Below are positions 43,649 to 52,619 of a DNA stretch of 64,000 nucleotides, one piece after another. The stretch is taken from NCBI RefSeq assembly GCF_006715395.1, contig NZ_VFNC01000003.1, positions 496,001-560,000 of the forward strand. The letters run 5' to 3'. This DNA comes from Streptomyces sp. SLBN-31. GTDB taxonomy: Bacteria > Actinomycetota > Actinomycetes > Streptomycetales > Streptomycetaceae. Made by a program: the position numbers and the translations under genes. Below the pieces are notes generated by a model. That model worked only from the letters and a program-made list of their open reading frames with translations. It was not told the DNA's origin and searched no databases. How positions within the stretch are numbered: position 1 is the stretch's first letter; each line of letters opens with the position of its first letter.

Positions 43649-45178
43649 CTACGGGCGACGGATGGCGTCGGCCGCGGCCGTGGCGGCGGGCCCTGCGGCC
43701 AGCTCGGTCTCCAGGAGCTGCTTGCCGAGCAGCTCGGGGTCGGGGAGTTCCATGGGGTACTCGCCGTCGAAGCAGGCGCGGCACAGGTTCGGCTTGGCGA
43801 TCGTCGTCGCCTCGATCATGCCGTCGATGGAGATGTACGCCAGGGAGTCGGCGCCCAGCGAGGTGCCGATCTCCTCGATCGTCATGCCGTTGGCGATGAG
43901 CTCCGCGCGCGTGGCGAAGTCGATGCCGAAGAAGCAGGGCCACTTCACGGGCGGCGAGGAGATCCGGATGTGGACCTCGGCCGCGCCCGCCTCGCGGAGC
44001 ATCCGCACCAGGGCGCGCTGGGTGTTGCCGCGCACGATCGAGTCGTCGACGACGACCAGGCGCTTGCCCTTGATGACTTCCTTCAGCGGGTTCAGCTTCA
44101 GGCGGATGCCGAGCTGCCGGATGGTCTGCGAGGGCTGGATGAAGGTCCGGCCGACATAGGCGTTCTTGACCAGGCCGGCACCGAAGGGAATGCCGGAGGC
44201 CTCCGCGTAGCCGATGGCCGCGGGCGTTCCGGACTCCGGGGTCGCTATGACCAGATCGGCCTCGACCGGGGCCTCCTTCGCCAGCCTGCGGCCCATCTCC
44301 ACGCGGGAGAGGTACACGTTCCGGCCGGCGATGTCGGTGTCCGGGCGGGCCAGGTACACGTACTCGAAGACACAGCCCTTGGGCTTCGCTTCCGCGAATC
44401 GAGAGGTGCGCAGGCCGTTCTCGTCGATGGCGACGAACTCGCCCGGCTCGATCTCACGGACGTAGCTGGCGCCGCAGATGTCGAGGGCGGCGGACTCGGA
44501 GGCGACCACCCAGCCGCGCTCCAGGCGGCCGAGGACCAGCGGGCGGATGCCCTGCGGGTCGCGGGCGGCGTAGAGGGTGTGCTCGTCCATGAAGACGAGG
44601 GAGAAGGCGCCGCGCACCTTGGGCAGCACCGTGTGGGCCGCCTCCTCGATGGTCAGCGGCTTGCCGTCCGCGTCCTCCTGGGCGGCGAGCAGCGCCGTCA
44701 GCAGGTCGGTGTCGTTGGTGGCCGCCACGCGCGGGGCGCGGCCGCCCTCCTTCTTCGGCAGGTCGGCGACCATCTCGGCGAGCTGCGCCGTGTTGACCAG
44801 GTTGCCGTTGTGGCCGAGCGCGATCGAGCCGTGCGCGGTGGCGCGGAACGTCGGCTGGGCGTTCTCCCACACGGAGGCGCCGGTGGTCGAGTAGCGGGCG
44901 TGTCCGACCGCGATGTGACCCTGGAGCGAACCGAGAGAGGTCTCGTCGAAGACCTGGGAGACCAGGCCCATGTCCTTGAAGACGAGGATCTGGGAGCCGT
45001 TGCTGACCGCGATACCCGCGGATTCCTGGCCCCGATGCTGGAGGGCGTAGAGCCCGAAGTAAGTGAGCTTGGCGACCTCTTCGCCCGGAGCCCAGACTCC
45101 GAAGACGCCGCAGGCGTCCTGGGGGCCTTTCTCACCGGGGAGCAGATCATGATTGAGTCGACCGTCACCACGTGGCAC
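43649..45178 (-). CDS. purF: amidophosphoribosyltransferase
   Basis: Committing step of purine synthesis: converts PRPP and glutamine to phosphoribosylamine. A 509-residue protein. The N-terminal nucleophile is the Cys in QDACGVFGVWAPG, exposed after removal of a propeptide of about 22 residues. The glutaminase half follows (YALQHRGQESAGIAV, VGHARYSTTGAS), then the PRPP-binding motif RLVVVDDSIVRGNTQRALV. Cysteines in KWPCFFGIDF and NLCRACFDGEYP suggest the iron-sulfur cluster type seen in Bacillus PurF. The start is GTG 45178. It is the first gene of a purF-purM operon. Confidence 0.97.
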   Translation of the reverse strand: MPRGDGRLNHDLLPGEKGPQDACGVFGVWAPGEEVAKLTYFGLYALQHRGQESAGIAVSNGSQILVFKDMGLVSQVFDETSLGSLQGHIAVGHARYSTTGASVWENAQPTFRATAHGSIALGHNGNLVNTAQLAEMVADLPKKEGGRAPRVAATNDTDLLTALLAAQEDADGKPLTIEEAAHTVLPKVRGAFSLVFMDEHTLYAARDPQGIRPLVLGRLERGWVVASESAALDICGASYVREIEPGEFVAIDENGLRTSRFAEAKPKGCVFEYVYLARPDTDIAGRNVYLSRVEMGRRLAKEAPVEADLVIATPESGTPAAIGYAEASGIPFGAGLVKNAYVGRTFIQPSQTIRQLGIRLKLNPLKEVIKGKRLVVVDDSIVRGNTQRALVRMLREAGAAEVHIRISSPPVKWPCFFGIDFATRAELIANGMTIEEIGTSLGADSLAYISIDGMIEATTIAKPNLCRACFDGEYPMELPDPELLGKQLLETELAAGPAATAAADAIRRP

Positions 45179-45239
45179 GCCACCGAGTGTAGGCGAGATC
45201 GACCACTGGTCCGAATTGGGGTTACTCGTCAGTAGTGGA

Positions 45240-45686
45240 TCACTGCCGGGCGACGGCCCGGACCGTCATGCCGTTTGCGCTGGTCAGCGTGAGGGTGTCG
45301 TGATCGACCCGGTAGCGGACCGTGTGCTCGAACAGGCCCAGCAGGGCCCGTTCGGTCTGCATGAGTGAGGCGTCGCACATCATTCGGGTGGTCATCGGTC
45401 GCCCGAGCGTGATGTGTCCGGCGCGTACGGTCGCCGCGGCGTTGACGTGGTTGCAGCCCAGCCGGCCGGCCGCCTTGTGGGTCTTGGCGTCGAAGGCGAG
45501 GTACGGGCTGCCGTGCGCGGCGGTGGTCGTGCCGTTCACGGTGATGTCCTTCACGCGCCAGTCGAGGCCGGTGACGGGCCGCTCGACGGCAACCGAGCCG
45601 CTGCCGCCGTCCGCCTTCTCGCTGCCGCACGCCACCACGAGCGGCACGACTGTCAGGACGGCGAGGGTGAGTCGCTGTTTGTCCAT
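45240..45686 (-). CDS. META domain (HslJ-like) lipoprotein
   Basis: A 148-residue exported protein. The signal LAVLTVVPLVVACGSEK ends in a lipobox (VVAC), so the mature protein should be lipid-anchored. The body is one META/HslJ-like domain (LDWRVKDITVNGTTTAAHGS, AAGRLGCNHVNAAATVRAGH, MMCDASLMQTERALLGLFEH). Members are often stress-linked but their biochemical role is unknown. It lies between purF and the maleylpyruvate-isomerase-like gene, on the same strand as both. Confidence 0.85.
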   Translation of the reverse strand: MDKQRLTLAVLTVVPLVVACGSEKADGGSGSVAVERPVTGLDWRVKDITVNGTTTAAHGSPYLAFDAKTHKAAGRLGCNHVNAAATVRAGHITLGRPMTTRMMCDASLMQTERALLGLFEHTVRYRVDHDTLTLTSANGMTVRAVARQ

Positions 45687-45723
45687 GGGGATGGGACGGG
45701 TGGGACCGGCACCCGGTTCCGGC

Positions 45724-46521
45724 TCAGCTCATCACGGGCAGCAGCCCGCCGAGGTCCGCCCGCTCCCCGCTCGCGCTGACCTTGGCGTCCTCCAGCGCGT
45801 CCTTCCAGGCCAGCCGCCCCGTAGCCAGCCGGATCCAGGTCAGCGGGTCGGTCTCGACGACGCTCGGCGGGGTGCCGCGGGTGTGCCGGGGCCCCTCGAC
45901 GCACTGCACCACGGCGTACGGCGGTACGCGCACCTCGGTGGAACCGCCGGGCGCCTTCGCGGCGAGGGCGTCCGCGAGCAGCCGGGTGCAGGCGGCGAGC
46001 GCCTGCCGGTCGCAGGGCACCTGGAGCCCCGGCACCGCGGCGTTCAGGTCGTCGGTGTGGACGACGAGTTCCACGGTGCGGGTGACCAGCAGGTCGGCGA
46101 GGGTGATGGCGCCGGTGCGGAAGGCGAGGACGCGGCCGTCGGGCGTCCCGGCGAGCGGGCCGGCCAGGCGCTCGGCGACGGCGGTCAGGGAGGCGTCCGC
46201 GTCGGAGTCGCGCCCGGCGATCTCATGGGCGGCCTCGGACAGCAGCGAGGCGTTCGCGGCGGTGCCGAACACCCAGTCCAGCACGGTGATCTCCGCCGTG
46301 GCCGGCTCGGGCCGGTCGACGAGACGGGGGACGACGTCGACACACATGCCGACGTGCGCGACCAGTTCCCGCACGGACCAGTCGCCGAGCCGGGTGGGCA
46401 GGGCTAGCTGCTCGGGGCCGAGCGTGCGGACGGCTTCGCGGACGTGGTCGAACTGTGCCGCCACGGCCTTGCGGACCTTGGCGGAGTCGTACGTACGGGC
46501 GCGTTTCCTGGCCGGTGACAT
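45724..46521 (-). CDS. maleylpyruvate isomerase/DinB-like protein with SCP-type C-terminus
   Basis: A 265-residue cytoplasmic protein. The N-terminal half is a four-helix DinB/mycothiol-dependent type domain (KAVAAQFDHVREAVRTLG, LGDWSVRELVAHVGMC, LVTRTVELVVHTDDLN), with His residues in the positions used for metal binding in this family. The C-terminal part resembles a sterol-carrier-like domain (VRVPPYAVVQCVEGP, DPLTWIRLATGRLAW). Such proteins are linked to mycothiol-dependent reactions in actinobacteria. The substrate is unknown. It ends 37 bases before the lipoprotein gene. Confidence 0.8.
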   Translation of the reverse strand: MSPARKRARTYDSAKVRKAVAAQFDHVREAVRTLGPEQLALPTRLGDWSVRELVAHVGMCVDVVPRLVDRPEPATAEITVLDWVFGTAANASLLSEAAHEIAGRDSDADASLTAVAERLAGPLAGTPDGRVLAFRTGAITLADLLVTRTVELVVHTDDLNAAVPGLQVPCDRQALAACTRLLADALAAKAPGGSTEVRVPPYAVVQCVEGPRHTRGTPPSVVETDPLTWIRLATGRLAWKDALEDAKVSASGERADLGGLLPVMS

Positions 46522-46560
46522 GGGGTCAGCCTAGAGCGGCCGGGAAGCTGGCCGGTCACG

Positions 46561-46599
46561 CCGAAGGCCCCGTCCGTTCGTCACGGACGGGGCCTTCGG
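46561..46599 (-). terminator. terminator of the purSQL operon
   Basis: Perfect 16-bp stem CCGAAGGCCCCGTCCG / CGGACGGGGCCTTCGG with a 7-base loop, 14 bases downstream of the purL stop on the minus strand. Confidence 0.85.
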
Positions 46600-46613
46600 C
46601 GTCGTACGGGCGG

Positions 46614-48872
46614 CTACTTCAGCAGCGCGGGGATGGTCTCCTCGTGCGCCCGGCGCAGCTCCTCCAGGGAGAGCTCGAACTCGCCCTGGAGCTCCACCGA
46701 CTCGCCGTCGACGACACCGATGCGGGTCACGGGCAGACCGCGGGCGCCGCACATGTCGTTGAAGCGGAGCTCCTCGGAGCGCGGCACGGCGACGACCGCG
46801 CGTCCCGCCGACTCGGAGAAGAGGAAGGTGAACGCGTCCAGGCCGTCCGGTACGACCAGACGCGCGCCCTTGCCGCCGAGCAGCGCCGACTCCACGACCG
46901 CCTGGATCAGACCGCCGTCGGACAGGTCGTGCGCCGAGTCGATCATGCCGTCGCGGCTGGCGGAGATCAGGATCTCGCCGAGCAGCCGCTCCCGCTCCAG
47001 GTCGACCTTGGGCGGCAGACCGCCGAGGTGGTCGTGGACGACCTGCGACCAGGCCGATCCGCCGAACTCCTCACGGGTGTCGCCGAGGAGGTACAGCAGC
47101 TGGCCCTCCTCCTGGAAGGCGACCGGGGTGCGCCGGGCCACGTCGTCGATCACACCGAGGACCGCGACGACCGGGGTCGGGTGGATGGCGGCCTCGCCCG
47201 TCTGGTTGTAGAGCGAGACGTTGCCGCCGGTCACCGGGGTACCGAGCTGCAGGCAGCCGTCGGCGAGACCACGGATGGCCTCGGCGAACTGCCACATCAC
47301 GGCCGGGTCCTCGGGCGAGCCGAAGTTCAGGCAGTCGGAGACGGCGAGCGGCTTGGCGCCGGTGGTGGCGACGTTGCGGTACGCCTCCGCCAGCGCCAGC
47401 TGGGCGCCGGTGTACGGGTCGAGCTTGGCGTACCGGCCATTGCCGTCGGTCGCGATGGCGACGCCGAGGCCGGACTCCTCGTCGATGCGGATCATGCCGG
47501 AGTCCTCCGGCTGGGCCAGCACCGTGTTGCCCTGCACGAAGTGGTCGTACTGCGAGGTGATCCACTTCTTCGAGGCCTGGTTGGGAGAGGCCACCAGCTT
47601 CAGGACCTGGTCCTTCAGCTCCTCGGACGTCGTCGGCCGAGGCAGCTTGCCGGCGTCGTCGGCCTGCAGCGCGTCCTGCCAGGACGGGCGGGCGTAGGGG
47701 CGCTCGTAGACCGGGCCGTCGTGGGCGACGGTGCGCGGGTCGACGTCGACGATCTTGCCGCCGTGCCAGTAGATCTCCAGGCGGTCGCCGTCGGTCACCT
47801 CACCGATGACGGTGGCGATGACGTCCCACTTCTCGCAGATCTCCAGGAACCGCTCGACCTTCTCCGGCTCCACGACCGCGCACATGCGCTCCTGCGACTC
47901 GCTCATGAGGATCTCCTCGGGCGAGAGCGTGGAGTCGCGCAGCGGTACGTCGTCCAGGGTGACCCGCATGCCGCCGGAGCCGTTGGAGGCCAGCTCGGAG
48001 GTGGCGCAGGACAGACCGGCGGCGCCGAGGTCCTGGATGCCGACGACCAGCTTCTCCTTGAAGGCCTCCAGGGTGCACTCGATGAGGAGCTTCTCCTGGA
48101 AGGGGTCGCCGACCTGGACGGCGGGGCGCTTGGACGGCTTGGCGTCGTCGAAGGTCTCGGAGGCCAGGATCGAGGCGCCGCCGATGCCGTCGCCGCCGGT
48201 CCGGGCCCCGTAGAGGATGACCTTGTTGCCGGCGCCGGACGCCTTCGCGAGGTGGATGTCCTCGTGCCGCATCACACCGATGGCACCGGCGTTGACCAGC
48301 GGGTTGCCCTGGTAGCAGGCGTCGAAGACGACCTCGCCGCCGATGTTGGGCAGGCCCAGGCAGTTGCCGTAGCCGCCGATGCCCGCGACGACACCCGGCA
48401 GCACGCGCTTGGTGTCGGGGTGGTCGGCCGCGCCGAAACGCAGCGGGTCCACGACCGCGACCGGACGGGCGCCCATCGCGATGATGTCGCGGACGATGCC
48501 GCCGACACCGGTGGCCGCGCCCTGGTAGGGCTCGACGTACGACGGGTGGTTGTGCGACTCGACCTTGAAGGTGACCGCGTAGCCCTGGCCGACGTCGACG
48601 ACGCCGGCGTTCTCGCCGATGCCGACGAGCAGCGCGTCGGACTGCGGGGCCTTCTCGCCGAACTGGCGCAGGTGGACCTTGCTGCTCTTGTACGAGCAGT
48701 GCTCGGACCACATGACGGAGTACATGGCGAGCTCGGCACCGGTGGGCCGGCGGCCGAGGATCTCGACGACCCGCTCGTACTCGTCCTTCTTCAGGCCGAG
48801 TTCGGCCCAGGGCAGCTCGACGTCGGGGGTCGCGGCCGCGTTCTCGACCGTGTCCAGAGGCGTCCTGCTCAT
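46614..48872 (-). CDS. purL: phosphoribosylformylglycinamidine synthase subunit PurL
   Basis: Synthetase subunit of the fourth purine step (FGAR to FGAM), working with PurQ, which supplies ammonia, and PurS. The protein is 752 residues, the small-PurL type that requires PurS. Motifs include [60 protein letters not shown] and [20 protein letters not shown]. Its start overlaps the purQ stop by four bases (ATGA), showing translational coupling. Confidence 0.97.
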   Translation of the reverse strand: MSRTPLDTVENAAATPDVELPWAELGLKKDEYERVVEILGRRPTGAELAMYSVMWSEHCSYKSSKVHLRQFGEKAPQSDALLVGIGENAGVVDVGQGYAVTFKVESHNHPSYVEPYQGAATGVGGIVRDIIAMGARPVAVVDPLRFGAADHPDTKRVLPGVVAGIGGYGNCLGLPNIGGEVVFDACYQGNPLVNAGAIGVMRHEDIHLAKASGAGNKVILYGARTGGDGIGGASILASETFDDAKPSKRPAVQVGDPFQEKLLIECTLEAFKEKLVVGIQDLGAAGLSCATSELASNGSGGMRVTLDDVPLRDSTLSPEEILMSESQERMCAVVEPEKVERFLEICEKWDVIATVIGEVTDGDRLEIYWHGGKIVDVDPRTVAHDGPVYERPYARPSWQDALQADDAGKLPRPTTSEELKDQVLKLVASPNQASKKWITSQYDHFVQGNTVLAQPEDSGMIRIDEESGLGVAIATDGNGRYAKLDPYTGAQLALAEAYRNVATTGAKPLAVSDCLNFGSPEDPAVMWQFAEAIRGLADGCLQLGTPVTGGNVSLYNQTGEAAIHPTPVVAVLGVIDDVARRTPVAFQEEGQLLYLLGDTREEFGGSAWSQVVHDHLGGLPPKVDLERERLLGEILISASRDGMIDSAHDLSDGGLIQAVVESALLGGKGARLVVPDGLDAFTFLFSESAGRAVVAVPRSEELRFNDMCGARGLPVTRIGVVDGESVELQGEFELSLEELRRAHEETIPALLK

Positions 48873-49549
48873 GCGTTGACCAGCTTCTTGAGGATCGAGG
48901 TGAAGAAGGGGAGGCCGTCGGTGCGGCCCGTGCCGATCAGCGGCTCGGTGGCGTGCTCGGGGTGCGGCATCAGGCCGACGACGTTCCCGGCCTCGTTGGT
49001 GATGCCCGCGATGTCGCGGAGCGAGCCGTTCGGATTGAAGTCCACGTACCGGAAGGCGACGCGGCCCTCGGCCTCGAGCTTGTCGAGGGTGTACTCGTCG
49101 GCGACGTACCGGCCGTCCATGTTCTTCAGCGGGATGTGGATCTCCTGGCCCGCCTCGTAGTCCACGGTCCAGGCCGTCTCCGCGTTCTCCACCCGCAGCT
49201 TCTGGTCGCGGCAGATGAAGTGCAGGTGGTCGTTGCCGAGCATGCCACCCGGCAGGAGGTGGGCCTCGGTGAGGATCTGGAAGCCGTTGCAGATGCCGAG
49301 GACCGGCAGCCCGGCCTTCGCCTGCTCGATGACCGTCTCCATCACGGGCGAGAAGCGGGAGATGGCGCCGGCCCGCAGATAGTCGCCGTAGGAGAAACCA
49401 CCGGGGAGGACCACCGCGTCCACCTGGTGGAGGTCCTTGTCCTTGTGCCAGAGGGCGACCGGTTCGGAGCCCGCGAGGCGGATCGCGCGCTGGGTGTCCC
49501 GGTCGTCCAGGCTGCCCGGGAAAGTGACGACGCCAATACGAGCGGTCAC
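48869..49549 (-). CDS. purQ: phosphoribosylformylglycinamidine synthase subunit PurQ (glutaminase)
   Basis: Class I glutamine amidotransferase of 226 residues, delivering ammonia to PurL. The nucleophile Cys is in [20 protein letters not shown] and the His-Glu pair in [14 protein letters not shown]. The N-terminal [20 protein letters not shown] is typical of the family. It overlaps purS upstream and purL downstream by four bases each, so the three subunits are co-translated. Confidence 0.97.
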   Translation of the reverse strand: MTARIGVVTFPGSLDDRDTQRAIRLAGSEPVALWHKDKDLHQVDAVVLPGGFSYGDYLRAGAISRFSPVMETVIEQAKAGLPVLGICNGFQILTEAHLLPGGMLGNDHLHFICRDQKLRVENAETAWTVDYEAGQEIHIPLKNMDGRYVADEYTLDKLEAEGRVAFRYVDFNPNGSLRDIAGITNEAGNVVGLMPHPEHATEPLIGTGRTDGLPFFTSILKKLVNA

Positions 49550-49815
49550 TTCACGGCCTCCGCGACTTCCTCGACCCGCACGGTGAAGTTCTCGATCACG
49601 GTGTTGGCCAGGAAGGATTCGGCGAGATCGTGGATGCGGGCGAGCGCGGCCTCGTCGACCGGGCCGTCAACTTCCAGTTCGAATCGCTTTCCCTGACGTA
49701 CATCGGAGATGCCTTCGAAACCCAGTCGCGGCAGTGCGCGCTGGACCGCCTGGCCCTGGGGGTCGAGGATCTCCGGCTTGAGCATGACGTCGACTACGAC
49801 GCGTGCCACTGGCAC
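49546..49815 (-). CDS. purS: phosphoribosylformylglycinamidine synthase subunit PurS
   Basis: An 89-residue structural subunit that bridges PurL and PurQ. The characteristic N-terminus [20 protein letters not shown], then [20 protein letters not shown], identifies it. It is first in the purS-purQ-purL operon and overlaps purQ by four bases. Confidence 0.95.
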   Translation of the reverse strand: MPVARVVVDVMLKPEILDPQGQAVQRALPRLGFEGISDVRQGKRFELEVDGPVDEAALARIHDLAESFLANTVIENFTVRVEEVAEAVK

Positions 49816-49918
49816 TCCCGATGGTGTGGTGCTGAGCAGGTTCCTGAAGGTGTCTCCGACAGGCTTCTTCAGACTACCGGCACAAAATTTCTACGCGCGT
49901 CGACTTGTAGGAATCTAC

Positions 49919-49932
49919 GTGACCACGGTCAC
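49919..49932. promoter_or_regulatory. palindrome in the purS-lsrL divergent region
   Basis: GTGACC-AC-GGTCAC, a perfect 6-bp-arm palindrome about 105 bases upstream of purS and 160 bases upstream of lsrL, in unusually AT-rich DNA. It could be an operator for either direction; nothing ties it to a particular regulator. Confidence 0.35.
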
Positions 49933-50089
49933 GATCGGCCTCTCGGCGTCCTGTTCACCAAAATTTCCCGGATCCGCGCCCGGTACCTATTGCGCTCGGA
50001 CACGCCAAAGGATTTAGTCGGGCTTCACAATGCTTTGCCGGGCACTGTACAAATAATTTGGCACGTGCCGAATGAAGGGACCGATATTC

Positions 50090-50407
50090 GTGGCGCAGAA
50101 GGTCGTGGTCACTCTCTTTGACGACATCGACGGCTCGGAAGCGGCGGAAACGATCGCCTTCGGACTCGACGGCAAGTCGTACGAGATCGACCTGAATCAA
50201 GCCAATGCCGAGAAACTGCGTAAGGCGCTCGAGCCCTACGTGGAGGCCGGCCGCAAGCGGTCGAAGTCGGGCAAGGCCTACCGGCAGACCGAGGTCGCCC
50301 CCGACCCCGCCGCCGTCCGCGCCTGGGCGCAGGCCAACAAGATGGACGTCCCGGCCCGCGGGCGCATCCCCAAGAAGGTCTACGAGGCGTTCGGCGAGGC
50401 CCAGTAG
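50090..50407 (+). CDS. lsrL: Lsr2-like nucleoid protein (LsrL paralogue)
   Basis: A 105-residue H-NS-like xenogeneic silencer that binds AT-rich DNA. The N-terminal oligomerisation domain reads KVVVTLFDDIDGSEAAETIA, then FGLDGKSYEIDLNQANAEKL. The C-terminal DNA-binding domain has VRAWAQANKMDVPARGRIPK, including the RGR AT-hook-like motif. The GTG at 50090 follows AAGGGA by nine bases. Streptomycetes have two Lsr2 proteins. The position next to purSQL matches the second one in S. coelicolor, from memory. Its promoter region is AT-rich, compatible with autoregulation. Confidence 0.9.
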   Translation: MAQKVVVTLFDDIDGSEAAETIAFGLDGKSYEIDLNQANAEKLRKALEPYVEAGRKRSKSGKAYRQTEVAPDPAAVRAWAQANKMDVPARGRIPKKVYEAFGEAQ

Positions 50408-50543
50408 CGCAGGGACCGGCCCCCGACCGACGGCCGGTCAGCCGCCCCTCGGGAGAACCGACTTGCGCTGCACCCCTCCGGGTCGGCTAGAGTCTGGAGC
50501 ACGCCGAGGGGCAAGGCCGAAAGGCCCACCTCACGGAGTACAT

Positions 50544-50615
50544 GCGGGTGTAGTTCAGTAGCAGAACATCCCCCTTCCAGGGGGAAGGCGCAGTGTGCAA
50601 TTCCTGTCACCCGCT
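50544..50615 (+). tRNA. tRNA-Gly (UCC), with aberrant D-loop and T-arm
   Basis: Acceptor GCGGGTG pairs perfectly with CACCCGC, discriminator U, D-stem GTTC/GAAC, anticodon stem TCCCC/GGGGA with loop CTTCCAG (anticodon UCC). The rest is abnormal. The D-loop AGTAGCA lacks the conserved G18-G19 pair of residues. The T-arm CAGTG-TGCAATT-CCTGT has almost no canonical pairing in the standard register, and the near-universal GTTC is replaced by GTGC. A one-base slip gives a four-pair stem with an eight-base loop. Acceptor and anticodon identity elements for glycyl-tRNA synthetase are retained. See findings. Confidence 0.8.
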
Positions 50616-50696
50616 CTGCACCGCCGGTCCGGACCACTGTTGTGGATCAGGTAGGCTGGTGCTCGTGCCGATCGGTGGGAGCCGGTCGGAGGCAAT

Positions 50697-50769
50697 GCGG
50701 ACGTAGCTCAGTTGGTAGAGCGCAACCTTGCCAAGGTTGAGGTCGCGAGTTCGAGCCTCGTCGTCCGCT
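50697..50769 (+). tRNA. tRNA-Gly (GCC), copy 1
   Basis: Acceptor GCGGACG pairs with CGTCCGC, D-arm GCTCAGTTGGTAGAGC with canonical GG, anticodon loop TTGCCAA (GCC), T-arm GCGAGTTCGAGCCTCGT, discriminator U. Identical to the copy at 54504-54576. Confidence 0.96.
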
Positions 50770-50778
50770 CTGGAAACA

Positions 50779-50808
50779 AGCCCCCCGGCTTCGGCCGAGG
50801 GGCTTTTT
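50779..50808 (+). terminator. intrinsic terminator after tRNA-Gly(GCC) copy 1
   Basis: Stem AGCCCCCCGGC / GCCGAGGGGCT (one mismatch) with a TTCG loop followed by four further T residues. Confidence 0.85.
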
Positions 50809-50910
50809 CATGTCCGCGTCCCCACAAGGCCGTCTCCGTCTGACATTTGTCACGCCGAGCAATGACAGCGCGCACTGCTGACCGGCCCCCGGCGCCGGGA
50901 CGCTGGGGAC

Positions 50911-51843
50911 ATGGACACGAACGAACACGTGATTGAGGTCACTGACCTGCGGCGTGTGTACGGGGGCGGGTTCGAGGCGGTGCGCGGAATCACCTTTTCC
51001 GTGGACCGCGGCGAGATCTTCGCGCTGCTCGGCACCAACGGCGCGGGCAAGACGTCGACGGTGGAACTGCTGGAGGGGCTCGCGCGGCCGGCCGGCGGCC
51101 GGGTGCGGGTGCTCGGGCACGACCCGCACCGGGAACGGGCCGCCGTACGGCCCCGCACGGGCGTGATGCTGCAGGAGGGCGGGTTCCCGTCCGAGCTGAC
51201 CGTCGCCGAGACCGCGCGGATGTGGGCAGGGTGCGTGAGCGGGGCGCGGCCGGAGGCCGAGGCGCTGGAGCTGGTCGGGCTCGCGGGGCGGACCGGCGTA
51301 CGCGTCAAGCAGTTGTCCGGGGGTGAGCGGCGGCGCCTGGATCTGGCGCTCGCGCTGCTCGGCCGGCCCGAGGTCCTGTTCCTGGACGAGCCGACGACCG
51401 GCCTGGACGCCGAAGGGCGCCGGGACACCTGGGAGTTGGTACGGGCACTGCGCGAGACGGGCACGACGGTGCTGCTGACCACGCACTACCTGGAGGAGGC
51501 CGAGGGTCTCGCCGACCGGCTGGCCATCCTCCACGAGGGGCGCATCGCGACGAGCGGCACGCCCGCCGAGGTGACGGCCGCGCAGCCCGGCCGCATCTCC
51601 TTCCGGCTGCCCGACGGCTACTTCCTGGGTGACCTGCCGCCGCTCGGCGAGCTGGGCGTGTGCGGGCACGAACTGGAGGGCGGGGTCGTACGGCTGCGGA
51701 CCCGGGAGCTGCAGCGGGCGGCCACCGCGCTGCTGGTGTGGGCCCAGCGGGAGCGGGTGGAGCTGCCGGGGCTCGACGTGCGGTCGGCCTCGCTGGAGGA
51801 GGCGTTCCTCGGGATCGCCCGGGAGCGGGAGGTGACGGCGTGA
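50911..51843 (+). CDS. ABC transporter ATP-binding protein
   Basis: A 310-residue nucleotide-binding subunit of an ABC-2 type exporter. Walker A is GTNGAGKTST, the Q-loop region is VMLQEGGFPS, the signature is KQLSGGERRRLDLALAL and Walker B is VLFLDEPTTGLDAEGRR, followed by the switch His (LLTTHYLEEAEGLADRL). The C-terminal extension (LEEAFLGIAREREV) is of the drug-export type. The stop overlaps the permease start by four bases. Export of a drug, lipid or peptide is likely, but the substrate is unknown. Confidence 0.93.
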   Translation: MDTNEHVIEVTDLRRVYGGGFEAVRGITFSVDRGEIFALLGTNGAGKTSTVELLEGLARPAGGRVRVLGHDPHRERAAVRPRTGVMLQEGGFPSELTVAETARMWAGCVSGARPEAEALELVGLAGRTGVRVKQLSGGERRRLDLALALLGRPEVLFLDEPTTGLDAEGRRDTWELVRALRETGTTVLLTTHYLEEAEGLADRLAILHEGRIATSGTPAEVTAAQPGRISFRLPDGYFLGDLPPLGELGVCGHELEGGVVRLRTRELQRAATALLVWAQRERVELPGLDVRSASLEEAFLGIAREREVTA

Positions 51844-52619
51844 GCGCGCTCGCCCTCGCTCCGGCCGGGCGACGGCTGCGCGCCCTGGCGCGGGCGGAAC
51901 TGACCCTGCTGGGACGCAACCGCAGTGCGGTGACCACGGCTCTGCTGGCGCCGCTCGCGCTGCCGTTCAGCGTCCGGCCCGTGCTGGACCAGATGGATCT
52001 CAAGGGGACCGGGCTGAACGCCGGCACGGTGATGCTGACGGCGGCGATCGGCTTCTCGTTCCTGTTCTCCGTCTACACCGGCCTGGTGAGCGCCTTCGTC
52101 GCCCGCCGTGAGGAACTCGTCCTCAAACGCCTGCGGACCGGCGAACTCGGCGACACCGAGATCCTCCTCGGCACCGCCCTGCCCGCCGCATGCCTCGGCC
52201 TGGCCCAGTCGCTGGTGCTGACGCTCGGCTGCGTGCTGTTCCTCGACGCGGGGGCACCGCGGGCGCCGTATCTGACCGTGCTCGGCCTCCTCGTGGGTCT
52301 GATGCTGTGCGCCGCGCTGGCCGCGCTCACCGCCTCCTTCACCCGGACCGCGGAGAGCGCCCAGATCACCGCTTTGCCGTTGGTGCTGGTCTCGATGATG
52401 GGTTCGGGCATCACGGTCCCGGTCCAGGCGCTGCCCGACCGGCTCGCCTCCGTGTGCGCGCTGCTGCCGCTGTCCCCCGTGATCCGGCTGGTGAGCGGCG
52501 GGTTCACCGGACGGCTGAGCGCCGCCGAAGCACTGGCCTCCGCGGCGGTCGCACTGGCCTGGCTCGTGGCCGCGGTGTTTGCTGTACGGCGGTGGTTCCG
52601 GTGGGAGCCCCGGCGTTGA
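51840..52619 (+). CDS. ABC-2 type transporter permease
   Basis: A 259-residue membrane protein with six hydrophobic segments, the permease half of the transporter. The cytoplasmic N-terminus (RRLRALARAELTLLGRNRSA) and the segment VSAFVARREELVLKRLRTGE are typical ABC-2 features. It starts at GTG 51840, overlapping the ATPase stop. Its own stop overlaps the likely TTG start of the sensor kinase, so all four genes of the cassette are translationally coupled. Confidence 0.9.
   Translation: MSALALAPAGRRLRALARAELTLLGRNRSAVTTALLAPLALPFSVRPVLDQMDLKGTGLNAGTVMLTAAIGFSFLFSVYTGLVSAFVARREELVLKRLRTGELGDTEILLGTALPAACLGLAQSLVLTLGCVLFLDAGAPRAPYLTVLGLLVGLMLCAALAALTASFTRTAESAQITALPLVLVSMMGSGITVPVQALPDRLASVCALLPLSPVIRLVSGGFTGRLSAAEALASAAVALAWLVAAVFAVRRWFRWEPRR

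Noticed and set aside
42575..45235. 886-residue plus-strand frame opposite purM and purF
   Set aside because: Antisense shadow; both minus-strand genes are unmistakable purine enzymes.
46455..49160. 901-residue plus-strand frame opposite purL
   Set aside because: Antisense shadow, with low-complexity composition.
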